Part shown: piece after piece, positions 48,839-57,047 of the stretch
How the letters are laid out: the number at the start of each line of letters is the position of its first letter
How positions within the stretch are numbered: position 1 is the stretch's first letter
Source: Bradyrhizobium sp. CCGUVB1N3
GTDB taxonomy: Bacteria > Pseudomonadota > Alphaproteobacteria > Rhizobiales > Xanthobacteraceae
NCBI RefSeq assembly: GCF_024199925.1
Contig: NZ_JANADR010000001.1
Coordinates: 8,869,501 to 8,933,500, forward strand
Direction: 5' to 3'
DNA length: 64,000 bases
Made by a program: the position numbers and the translations under genes
Notes under the pieces: generated by a model
Told to the model about the DNA's origin: nothing
Databases searched by the model: none
What the model saw: only the letters and a program-made list of their open reading frames with translations

Positions 48839-50077
48839 ATGGCAGGTCGCGTTGTCCGTCTTGCATCAAGCTGCTCGCTGCTGCTGACTGCGCTATGGCC
48901 TGCAACGCCATCGGCAGCAGAGAAGAAGTACGATCCCGGCGTATCCGACACTGAGATCAGGATCGGCAACATTATGCCGTATAGCGGGCCGGTTTCGGCC
49001 TATGGCGTGATTGGCAAGGTTGAGGCGGCCTACTTCAGCAAGATCAACGCCGAGGGTGGCATCAACGGCCGCAAGATCAACTTCATCAGCTATGACGATA
49101 GCGGAAGCCCGCCGAAAACGGTGGAGCAGGCGCGCAAGCTGGTCGAGAGCGACGAGGTGTTCCTGCTGTTCGGCCCGCTCGGCACAGCCCAGAGTTCGGC
49201 GATCCACAAGTACATGAACGGCAAGAAGGTGCCGCTACTGTTTGTCGCCAGCGGCGCGGTCAAATGGGGTGATCCGAAGAGGTTTCCGTGGACGATGGGC
49301 TGGCGGCCAACCTATCAGACCGAAGGACGCGTTTACGCCAGGCACATCCTGGACAACAGGCCGAACGGCAAGATCGCCGTCCTCTACCAGAATGACGACT
49401 TCGGCAAGGATCTGCTGAAGGGACTGAAGGACGGCCTTGGCGACAAGGCTTCGATGATCGTTGCGTCTGAAACGTTCGAGCTCACTGACCCAACGATCGA
49501 CGGTCGTGTTGCGAGCCTGAAAGCCAGCGGCGCCGACGTCTATGTCTGCATGGCGTCGCCGAAATTCACCGCGCAGAGCTTGAAGAAGGTGAAGGAACTG
49601 AACTGGACGCCAATGCACTTCATCAGCAGTACCAGTTCGTCGATCGGCAGCACGATCAAGCCGGCTGGATTCGAGAACGCACAAGGCGTGATGTCCGTCA
49701 GTTTCCTTAAGGACGTAACCGATCTGCAATGGAAGGACGATCCCGGGGTGAAGGAATACGATACGTTCCTGCAGCAATGGTATCCCGCCGCGGACCGGAT
49801 CGACAGCAACGTCGCCTACGGCATGATGGCGGCGCAAAGCCTCGTGCAGGTATTGAAGATGAGCGGCGACCGCCTGACGCGCGAGAATGTCATGAAGCAG
49901 GCCGCCAGCCTCAAGGATTTTGAGCTCGGCCTGTTGCTGCCAGGTATCAAGGTCAACACCAGTCCCGACGATTTCTTTCCGGTCGAGCAGGAACAGCTGA
50001 TGAGGTTCGAAGGCGAGAACTGGCATCTGATCGGCGATGTCATCACCGGCGAAGCCCGCCTCGAGAATTCGCAATAA
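48839..50077 (+). CDS. Branched-chain-type ABC substrate-binding protein 1
   Basis: The protein has 412 residues with a signal peptide ending near PSAAEKK. The Peripla_BP_6 pattern is clear: DTEIRIGNIMPYSGPVSAYG, NAEGGINGRKINFISYDD, FPWTMGWRPTYQTEGR, GKIAVLYQNDDFGKDLLKGL. This branch often binds aromatic acids or related compounds rather than amino acids. No permease or ATPase of the Liv type is in the window, so partners must be elsewhere or the protein serves as a sensor. It is very similar to the protein at 52421. Confidence 0.88.
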   Translation: MAGRVVRLASSCSLLLTALWPATPSAAEKKYDPGVSDTEIRIGNIMPYSGPVSAYGVIGKVEAAYFSKINAEGGINGRKINFISYDDSGSPPKTVEQARKLVESDEVFLLFGPLGTAQSSAIHKYMNGKKVPLLFVASGAVKWGDPKRFPWTMGWRPTYQTEGRVYARHILDNRPNGKIAVLYQNDDFGKDLLKGLKDGLGDKASMIVASETFELTDPTIDGRVASLKASGADVYVCMASPKFTAQSLKKVKELNWTPMHFISSTSSSIGSTIKPAGFENAQGVMSVSFLKDVTDLQWKDDPGVKEYDTFLQQWYPAADRIDSNVAYGMMAAQSLVQVLKMSGDRLTRENVMKQAASLKDFELGLLLPGIKVNTSPDDFFPVEQEQLMRFEGENWHLIGDVITGEARLENSQ

Positions 50078-50161
50078 GCGGCAACAGTCCAACAAGGCGA
50101 TGGCACAACGCTCGCACGGTGCGGGTGGATGTTGCCGAAGGAACAGGGATAGGAGGTCATA

Positions 50162-50692
50162 TTGAGCCGTATCTTCGGTGCCATCCGCCAGAACGGATAC
50201 GTGGTGCGGGATATCCGCGCCGCAATGGACCACTGGATCAGTGCGGGCGTCGGGCCCTGGTTCTACATCGAACGCGTGAAGACGGACTACTTCCGGCACC
50301 GTGGCGAGGATTCCGACATGACGATGAGCGCCGCGATTGCAAATTCCGGCGATGTGCAAATCGAGCTGATTCAACAGACCAACGACGCGCCGTCGATGTA
50401 CAAGGAGTTTCTGGACTCCGGCCGCGAGGGGCTGCAGCACGTGGCGTATTGGCCCGCGGACTATCAGGCGCTCTACGATCGCGCACTGTCTCTCGGTTAC
50501 AGAGTGGGGCACGAAGGCCGGATTGGCGGGGAACAAGGCCGCTTCTGCTACTTCGACCCGCCATCTCCCGCCGCCACTATCATCGAGATTTCCGACACCA
50601 ACGGTCCCAAAGGACGGTTCTTCGAGCGCATTAGGAAAGCCGCCATGGACTGGGACGGCTCCGATCCGATCCGCGAGATCAAGCCGCGCTGA
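50162..50692 (+). CDS. VOC-superfamily (glyoxalase/dioxygenase fold) protein
   Basis: The protein has 176 residues. The TTG start at 50162 has an ideal AGGAGGT six bases upstream. Features are NGYVVRDIRAAMDHWISAG, GPWFYIERV, a metal-site-like EGLQHVAYWPADY and YFDPPSPAATIIEIS. This resembles Glyoxalase_4/methylmalonyl-CoA-epimerase-like proteins found in catabolic operons. It lies in a five-gene row between the two binding proteins; an isomerase or ring-cleaving role is possible. Confidence 0.75.
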   Translation: MSRIFGAIRQNGYVVRDIRAAMDHWISAGVGPWFYIERVKTDYFRHRGEDSDMTMSAAIANSGDVQIELIQQTNDAPSMYKEFLDSGREGLQHVAYWPADYQALYDRALSLGYRVGHEGRIGGEQGRFCYFDPPSPAATIIEISDTNGPKGRFFERIRKAAMDWDGSDPIREIKPR

Positions 50693-50771
50693 ACGTTCGG
50701 CGACCGATATCCGGCCGGCCCGCCCCCGGTCGGAAAGCTACGACCATCAACCAGCAGGAGCATCTCAGTTC

Positions 50772-51743
50772 ATGCGCGCCATTGTTTCGAGCGCCGACGG
50801 CCCGGTCCTGAGAGACATTCCGCGGCCAATCCCGGGACCTGAGGAGGTTCTGGTACAGGTGAAGGCGAGTTCGCTGAACCGCGCCGATCTTGCGATGCTC
50901 AAGGGCGCTGCCCATGGCCGTGTCGGAGGCATGGGCTCTGCTCTCGGCTTGGAATTGGCAGGCGAGGTGGTTGAAGTCGGGAAAGCAGTGAAGGCCTGGC
51001 GCGTCGGTGACCGTGTCATGGCCGGCGGGGGCGGGGCCTTCGCCGAATACGCCGCCCCGCATGCAAGTCGAATCTATGCCGTACCAAAGGACCTGTCCTT
51101 CGAGCAGGCGTCTGCGTTGCCGGTGGCGTTGCAGACGATGCACGATGCGATCGTCACCAACGGCATGTTCGAAGCCGGCCAGGCCGTCCTGATCCAGGGT
51201 GCCAGCTCCGGAGTCGGCCTGATGGGCTTGCAAGTCGCCAAATATCTGAGAGCGGGATTGGTCATCGGCACCTCCACGTCGGCGCTGCGGCGCGCGCGGC
51301 TTGAGGAGTTTGGGGCTGATCTCGCCGTCGACTCGCGCGCGCCGGACTGGGTGGCCCAAGTGCTGGAGGCCACGGGCGGAAAGGGAGTCGATCTCCTGAT
51401 CGACTTCGTCGCTGGACCTCTGATGAACGGAAATTTGCAGGCAACCAGGATTGGCGGCCGTATCGTCAATGTCGGCCGGTTGGCTGGAAACAGCGGTGAA
51501 GTCGACTTCGATCTGCACTCCATGCGCCGCATCACCTATGTCGGCGTCACCTTCCGCACCCGCACCGCCGGCCAGGTTGGGCAGATCGTCGAGCGAGCGA
51601 CGCGCGCTCTTGGGCCTGCGCTGACCTCGGGCGCCTTGCAGTTGCCGATCGATCAGGTCTTTCGGCTTGAGGAAGCATCGCACGCGTTCGAGCGCATGGC
51701 GCGCAATGAGCATTTCGGGAAGATCGTCCTGACGAATGCCTGA
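50772..51743 (+). CDS. Zinc-independent quinone oxidoreductase-like MDR protein
   Basis: The protein has 323 residues. The MDR fold shows PGPEEVLVQVKASSLNRADL, GLELAGEVVEVGKAVKAW, GDRVMAGGGGAFAEYA and the nucleotide-binding GASSGVGLMGLQVAKYL. The catalytic-zinc Cys and His of alcohol dehydrogenases are absent, so it belongs to the quinone/enoyl reductase branch. The ATG at 50772 follows GCAGGAG. It probably reduces an enone or quinone intermediate with NADPH. Confidence 0.82.
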   Translation: MRAIVSSADGPVLRDIPRPIPGPEEVLVQVKASSLNRADLAMLKGAAHGRVGGMGSALGLELAGEVVEVGKAVKAWRVGDRVMAGGGGAFAEYAAPHASRIYAVPKDLSFEQASALPVALQTMHDAIVTNGMFEAGQAVLIQGASSGVGLMGLQVAKYLRAGLVIGTSTSALRRARLEEFGADLAVDSRAPDWVAQVLEATGGKGVDLLIDFVAGPLMNGNLQATRIGGRIVNVGRLAGNSGEVDFDLHSMRRITYVGVTFRTRTAGQVGQIVERATRALGPALTSGALQLPIDQVFRLEEASHAFERMARNEHFGKIVLTNA

Positions 51744-51778
51744 CGAGGCAGCACCGGCGAAACGCAGAGGAGACCTGA

Positions 51779-52339
51779 ATGGCAAGACTGCCCTTGATTG
51801 ATCCTGACGCAACAAGCGGAGACGTGCGCGCGTCCTTCGACAGGATGCCTGTCAAGCTGAACATCTTTCGAATGCTGGCGCACGCCGAGACCAACTTCAT
51901 TCCGGCCATGCGGTTTGCCAACTCCATCTTGCATCGCCAGAAGCTCAGCCACGTCAATCGTGAACTGTTGATTCTCCTGGTCGCGCAGTGGGAAGGTGGC
52001 GCCTATGAATGGCGTCAGCACGTGCCGATTGCACTCGGCGTCGGCGTTACGCAGCGGCAGATTGATTGCATCGAAAGCGGAAAATACGACGGATCCGCGT
52101 TCGATGAAGCGGAACGGGCGCTATTGGCCTTCGGGCGGGAAGCCATCGAGATCGTGCGCGTCTCCGACGAAACGTTTGCGATCATGCGCAAGCATTTCGG
52201 TGAGCAGGAAATCGTCGAATCGATCCTCACGATCGGCTTCTACATGATGATGGCGCGGCTCACCGAGGCGACCGAGACCGACCTTGATGCTGCCGCAGGG
52301 ATGGTCGTCTACGAGAGCGGCAGACGGCGAAGCCGCTGA
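51779..52339 (+). CDS. Carboxymuconolactone decarboxylase-family protein
   Basis: The protein has 186 residues: NREL.ILLVAQWEGGAYEWRQH, IALGVGVTQRQIDCIESG and ALLAFGREAIEI match the CMD/AhpD-like family. The CxxC pair of AhpD is missing, so it is not a disulfide reductase; a decarboxylase or a structural paralog used in aromatic pathways is more likely. It lies 35 bases after the MDR gene with AGAGGAGA before the ATG. Confidence 0.8.
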   Translation: MARLPLIDPDATSGDVRASFDRMPVKLNIFRMLAHAETNFIPAMRFANSILHRQKLSHVNRELLILLVAQWEGGAYEWRQHVPIALGVGVTQRQIDCIESGKYDGSAFDEAERALLAFGREAIEIVRVSDETFAIMRKHFGEQEIVESILTIGFYMMMARLTEATETDLDAAAGMVVYESGRRRSR

Positions 52340-52420
52340 TGTGTGCTCGGCGACACGATTTGTGACGAGAGAACAGTCCTTACGAGCAAGCCACCAAGGA
52401 TAACAAGAGGGAGGATAGGC

Positions 52421-53635
52421 ATGAAGGAGGCTACAGTCTGGCCAGGGATTTTGGCTGGCATCGTCGCCGCGATGCTCACGGCAGCACCGGTCGCCGCGCA
52501 GAAGAAGTACGACCTCGGCGCGTCGGATACTGAAATCAAGATCGGTCAGACGATGCCCTACAGCGGTCCGGCCTCCTCCTACGGCACGATCGGTCAGTCG
52601 ATGGCTGCCTATTTCGAGAAGATCAATGCCGAGGGCGGAGTGAATGGCCGCAAGATCAAGTTCATAAGCTACGACGATGCATTCAGCCCGCCCAAGACGG
52701 TCGAGCAGACCCGAAAGCTCGTCGAAAGCGACGAGGTGCTGTTCGTTGCGGCATCGCTCGGCACGGCGCCGAACGTTGCCGTCCAGAAATATCTGAACAG
52801 CCGAAAGGTACCCCAGCTCCTTGTCGCAAGCGGGGCCACCCGGTGGAGCGATCCGAAGAACTTCCCGTGGACCATGGGATGGCAGCCGAGCTATCAGGCG
52901 GAAGGCGCAGCGCTCGCCCGCTATTCGTTGAGCGCGCGCCCGGGCGCCAAGATCGGCATCCTTTATCAGAACGACGATTCCGGAAAAGATTACGTCAAGG
53001 GCTTCAAGGCCGGGTTAGGCGAGGCGATCCGCCAGATCGTGGCGGAGACCTCCTATGAGGTCACCGACCCGACCGTCGATTCGCAGGTCGTCGCTTTGAA
53101 GACGGCCGGGGCCGACGTCTTCTTTCTGCATGCCAACCCACGTTTCACGGCGCAAGCGATCCGCCGCGCCTACGAACTGAACTGGCGGCCGGCGACGATC
53201 ATCGCGAGCGTTGGCGCGTCCGTAGGGACGGCCCTGGCACCGGCCGGGCTGGAGAAATCGATTGGCTCGGTGACTGCCGCCTATCTCAAGGATCCCACCG
53301 ACAAGATGTGGGAAAACGACAAGGCCTATCTCGATTGGCTCGCGTTCATGAAGCAATGGTATCCGCGCGGTAGCCTAACCGATGGCAGCAACGTGTACGG
53401 TTATTCCCTGGCGCAGACCATCGTCCTCGTCCTGAAAAAATGCGGCGACGATCTGACGCGCGAGAACGTCATGAAGCAAGCGGCCTCACTGAAGGACGTC
53501 GAATTGCCGATGTTGTTGCCGGGAATCCGCATCAACACCAGCTCGGAGGATTTCTTCCCGATCGAGGATATGCGGCTCGCCCGTTTTGACGGAACGTCCT
53601 GGGTGTTGATGAACGATCCCGACGGAAAACCCTGA
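52421..53635 (+). CDS. Branched-chain-type ABC substrate-binding protein 2
   Basis: The protein has 404 residues from the ATG at 52421, which follows AGAGGGAGGA; the longer frame from 52343 is not needed. Signal peptide ends near APVAAQKK. It repeats the pattern of protein 1: DTEIKIGQTMPYSGPASSYG, NAEGGVNGRKIKFISYDD, GILYQNDDSGKDYVKGF. The first 90 mature residues are about three quarters identical by eye. The duplication has diverged around the ligand-binding loops, so the two may bind related ligands. Confidence 0.88.
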   Translation: MKEATVWPGILAGIVAAMLTAAPVAAQKKYDLGASDTEIKIGQTMPYSGPASSYGTIGQSMAAYFEKINAEGGVNGRKIKFISYDDAFSPPKTVEQTRKLVESDEVLFVAASLGTAPNVAVQKYLNSRKVPQLLVASGATRWSDPKNFPWTMGWQPSYQAEGAALARYSLSARPGAKIGILYQNDDSGKDYVKGFKAGLGEAIRQIVAETSYEVTDPTVDSQVVALKTAGADVFFLHANPRFTAQAIRRAYELNWRPATIIASVGASVGTALAPAGLEKSIGSVTAAYLKDPTDKMWENDKAYLDWLAFMKQWYPRGSLTDGSNVYGYSLAQTIVLVLKKCGDDLTRENVMKQAASLKDVELPMLLPGIRINTSSEDFFPIEDMRLARFDGTSWVLMNDPDGKP

Positions 53636-53689
53636 TGCCGCCGTTTCTTCGGTGAACCAACGACGCTGCACCCAGCGAGGACGAGGGAA

Positions 53690-54685
53690 ATGAATAATAA
53701 ACTCTTCGAGCGGGAGCTCGGCAGGACTGGGATCCGTTTGGACGCCATGGCGCTGGGTTGCTACTCCATGAGCAATTCCTACGGTACGAGGTCGGATGCC
53801 GAGTCGGTACAGGTGATCCGGCGCGCGGTGGATCAGGGCATCATTCTGATCGACACCGCGGACTATTACGGCTGGGGGCATAACGAGCAGCTCGTCGCCT
53901 CCGCGCTGCAGGGGCAGCGGCAGGATGTGCTGATTTCGTCAAAATTCGGCTATGTGCGTGCAGATGACCGCAACCTGGGCATCTGCGGCGATCCTGCCTA
54001 TGTCAAGAAGGCCTGCGAGGCGTCGTTACGCCGCCTCGGCATGGATCATATCGACCTCTATTTCCAGCACCGCCTGGATTCGAACGTTCCAATCGAGGAT
54101 ACGGTCGGCGCCATGGCGGACCTCGTGAGGGAGGGCAAGGTCCGCTACCTTGGTCTCTGCGAGATATCCGAGAAGACGTTACGGCGCGCATGTTCCGTTC
54201 ATCCGATCATCGCGGTACAGGCCGAGTACTCGCTCTGGACGCGCGACGTCGAGGAACGCATGCTCGATGTGTACGGCGAGCTCGGGGTCACTCTGATGGC
54301 GTTTGCGCCGCTTGGGCGCGGGATGCTGACCGGTCGGCTGCGCGGCCTCGATCAACTTGAGTCAAAGGACGTCAGGCGGCACTTTCCGCGTTTTTCGGCC
54401 GAGAACTTTCCAAAGAACGTGGCGCTGGTAGATCGCCTGGGCGCGATCGCGAGCGAACTGGGCTGCAGTACGTCGCAGCTCGCCCTTGCCTGGCTGTACA
54501 ACAGGGATGCCCGGACGATCGCGATCTGCGGATGCGATACGCTCCACTTCCTCGCCGAAAACCTGGGCGCGCTGAAGATCCGTCTGGCCGGTGAGATGAT
54601 CGCCCAGATCGGGGAGATGTTCGCGCCGGGTAACGTCAGCGGCGACCGCTATAACGCCGCGTTGATGAAGATGCTCGACAAATAG
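53690..54685 (+). CDS. Aldo/keto reductase
   Basis: The protein has 331 residues. The AKR tetrad is seen as Asp and Tyr in LIDTADYYGWGHNE, Lys in VLISSKFGY and His in DLYFQHRLD. MALGCYSMSNSYG at the N-terminus and CGCDTLHFLAENLGAL near the end match the AKR13/YajO-like group. It uses NADPH to reduce a carbonyl compound. It closes the operon controlled by the LacI protein; the next gene is convergent. Confidence 0.87.
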   Translation: MNNKLFERELGRTGIRLDAMALGCYSMSNSYGTRSDAESVQVIRRAVDQGIILIDTADYYGWGHNEQLVASALQGQRQDVLISSKFGYVRADDRNLGICGDPAYVKKACEASLRRLGMDHIDLYFQHRLDSNVPIEDTVGAMADLVREGKVRYLGLCEISEKTLRRACSVHPIIAVQAEYSLWTRDVEERMLDVYGELGVTLMAFAPLGRGMLTGRLRGLDQLESKDVRRHFPRFSAENFPKNVALVDRLGAIASELGCSTSQLALAWLYNRDARTIAICGCDTLHFLAENLGALKIRLAGEMIAQIGEMFAPGNVSGDRYNAALMKMLDK

Positions 54686-54748
54686 CATCGACGGACGGCC
54701 GCAGGCCCTGATATTCGGCGAAGCGCGCTCAGGCTGTGCGGCCCGCGC

Positions 54749-55978
54749 TCAAATGGCGCGCGCCGCCTTCAGCCTTTCGATCGCATCGACGTCGTAGCCC
54801 AGCGATTGCAGTATCTCGCCAGTGTGCTCGCCGAGTTCCGGCGTCGCCGTCCTTATGGCACGGTCGAAGCCGGTGATCTCGCAGGGCTGTGCCACCAGGT
54901 CGATTTTGCCCAGGCGTGGATGCTCCACAGGCCGCGTGATCCTCAATTCTTCGACCTGCGGATCGGCGAAGACGTCGTCGATATTGTAGACCGGGCCGCT
55001 GGGAATGCCCTCGGCGACCATGATCTCGAACCATTCGCGGCTGGTTTTCGCACCCAGCGCGTCTGCGATCAGTTCGTTCAGGGCCTGCTTGTTCTGCGCT
55101 CGCAGCGAGGTGGACGCGAAGCGCGGATCAGCGGCCATTTTCTCCCGGTCGATCAGCGCACAAAATTTCTGGAAGTGACGGTTGCTGGTTGCCGCGAGGT
55201 TGAGAAACCCGTCCGCGGTGGGGTAGAGGCCCATCGGCGTGACCGTGGGATGGAAGTTGCCCTCCTGCGGCGGTACCTTCTTGTCCATGGTCCAGCGTGC
55301 GGCCTGGAAGTCGAGCAGCGCGATGCCGGACTCGATCAGCGAGGTCTGAACCCAGCGACCTTCACCGCTCATTTCGCGATCGAGCAATGCAATCAGGATG
55401 CCCTGCGCGAGGAATGCGCCCGCCATGATGTCCGTCACAGCGACACCGACGCGGACGGGACCCTGGCCGGGAATGCCCGTCACCGACATGATCCCGGTCA
55501 TGCCTTGTGCGACCTGGTCGAGCGAAGGGCGCTCCGCATAGGGGCCATATTGGCCAAAGCCCGAAATGCTGCCGTAAACGATGCGCGAATTTCGCTTCCT
55601 CACGGCTTCAAAATCGACGCCGAGCCGCTTGGTGACGCCCGGCCGCATATTCTCGACGATCACGTCGGCCTGCTCGGCAAGCCGCATCAGGACCTCGCGG
55701 CCCTCATCGGTCTTCAGGTTCAACGTGATCGCGCGCTTGTTGCGATGCAGGTTCTGGAAGTCAGAGCCATCGCGCCTGCCCAGGATGTCGTTGGATTCAC
55801 CGCTCTCCGGCGGCGGCTCGACACGGATGACGTCGGCACCCCAGTCCGCCAGCGTACGGACGCAGGAGGGACCGGCGCGTGCCAGCGTCAGATCGATCAC
55901 CTTGAACCGCGAGAGCGGCAACCGTGGCGTTTGCGTGTGCTCGGTGCCACGAACGGGCGCATCGACGGGCTTATGCAT
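54749..55978 (-). CDS. CaiB/BaiF-family CoA-transferase (family III)
   Basis: The protein has 409 residues from MHKPVDAPVRG; its start overlaps the stop of the ATPase gene by 8 bases. Family III features are KVIDLTLARAGPSCVRTLADW-like (read KVIDLTLARAGPS), GADVIRVEPP, NKRAITLNLKTDEG and the catalytic Asp D183 in VAVTDIMAGAF. Such enzymes move CoA between carboxylic acids through the Asp. With the crotonase-fold gene in the same operon it would activate an acid imported by the ABC system. Confidence 0.88.
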   Translation of the reverse strand: MHKPVDAPVRGTEHTQTPRLPLSRFKVIDLTLARAGPSCVRTLADWGADVIRVEPPPESGESNDILGRRDGSDFQNLHRNKRAITLNLKTDEGREVLMRLAEQADVIVENMRPGVTKRLGVDFEAVRKRNSRIVYGSISGFGQYGPYAERPSLDQVAQGMTGIMSVTGIPGQGPVRVGVAVTDIMAGAFLAQGILIALLDREMSGEGRWVQTSLIESGIALLDFQAARWTMDKKVPPQEGNFHPTVTPMGLYPTADGFLNLAATSNRHFQKFCALIDREKMAADPRFASTSLRAQNKQALNELIADALGAKTSREWFEIMVAEGIPSGPVYNIDDVFADPQVEELRITRPVEHPRLGKIDLVAQPCEITGFDRAIRTATPELGEHTGEILQSLGYDVDAIERLKAARAI

Positions 55979-57047
55979 GGTGATCGTCCTGAATCGGGAT
56001 GATGTATGATGGATTGATTTCCAGCCAGACTTTCTGGCCAACGGTGAATACACTCACGGGCGGCGACAGTACGCGCAGCCTGAGATCCCCAGTCTCGGAG
56101 CGGAATGCATAGTCCCAGGATTCGCCAAGGAATGCGCGCTCGGCGATGCTGCCGGGCAGGATCACGGCGTCGCCGCCAGGGGAGGCTGCATGCAGCGCGA
56201 CGTTCTGCGAACGCAGCGAGAACTCGCTGGTGCGGATCGGACCGCGCGCGCCGAGCCGCTCTGACGCAACCTCGAACCCGCCAAAAGCGATGGTCGGGCC
56301 GTTCGGCTTGCCCTCGAGGACGTTCGAACGCCCGATGAATTCGGCGACATAGCGGGTCTTGGGCCGTGCATAGAGCGTCAAGGGATCATCGATCTGTTCG
56401 ATGCGGCCTTTGTTCATGACGGCGATGCGGTCCGAGGCCGTCATTGCTTCGGACTGATCATGTGTGACGTAGATTGACGTGATGCCGAACTCATTGTGCA
56501 GGCGGCGGATCTCGCTGCGCATTTCCTCGCGCAAGTTGGCGTCGAGGTTTGACAGCGGCTCGTCCAGCAGCAGGATCTCCGGCTTGACCACCAGCGCCCG
56601 TGCCAACGATACCCGCTGCTGCTGGCCGCCGGAGAGTTCGTTGGGATAGCGCGCGGCGAGGTGACGAAGCTTCACCACGTCGAGTATCTCCCCGACGCGG
56701 CGTGATTGCTCCTCCCTGGCGACCTTCTGCATCTTCAGACCGAACGCGACGTTCTGCTCCACCGTCATGTTCGGCCACAGTGCGTAGCTCTGGAAGATCA
56801 TCGACATCCGCCGCCGCTCCGGCGGCAGCGAAGAGGTGGCCGACGACATCTGCTTACCGTCCATCTCGATTGTTCCGGCGGTCGGGATCACGAAACCTGC
56901 GATCATCCGCAACGTCGTCGTCTTGCCGCAGCCTGACGGCCCCAATAGCGAGACAAATTCGCCCGCGCGGAGCGTGAGACTGAGATCGTCGACGACCGTG
57001 AGGTCGCCGAACTTTCTGGTGAGGTTCTTGAGTTGCAGCTTGTCCAT
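55971..57047 (-). CDS. ABC transporter ATPase (Fe3+/spermidine/putrescine type)
   Basis: The protein has 358 residues: Walker A GPSGCGKTT, Q-loop FQSYALWPNMTV, signature LSGGQQQRVSLARAL, Walker B ILLLDEPLSNLD, H-loop YVTHDQSEAMT, followed by a TOBE regulatory region (RPKTRYVAEFIGRSNVLEG). It powers the fused permease encoded just upstream. Start and stop overlap those of its neighbours, so the operon is tightly coupled. Confidence 0.92.
   Translation of the reverse strand: MDKLQLKNLTRKFGDLTVVDDLSLTLRAGEFVSLLGPSGCGKTTTLRMIAGFVIPTAGTIEMDGKQMSSATSSLPPERRRMSMIFQSYALWPNMTVEQNVAFGLKMQKVAREEQSRRVGEILDVVKLRHLAARYPNELSGGQQQRVSLARALVVKPEILLLDEPLSNLDANLREEMRSEIRRLHNEFGITSIYVTHDQSEAMTASDRIAVMNKGRIEQIDDPLTLYARPKTRYVAEFIGRSNVLEGKPNGPTIAFGGFEVASERLGARGPIRTSEFSLRSQNVALHAASPGGDAVILPGSIAERAFLGESWDYAFRSETGDLRLRVLSPPVSVFTVGQKVWLEINPSYIIPIQDDHHA

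Noticed and set aside
49235..50536. - strand frame of 433 codons
   Set aside because: It is antisense to the binding-protein and VOC genes; no motif or ribosome site.
50679..51815. - strand frame of 378 codons
   Set aside because: It is antisense to the MDR oxidoreductase, whose motifs are unambiguous.
54806..56002. + strand frame of 398 codons
   Set aside because: It is antisense to the CaiB-type CoA-transferase, has a composition rich in Arg, Asp and His, and no family motif.
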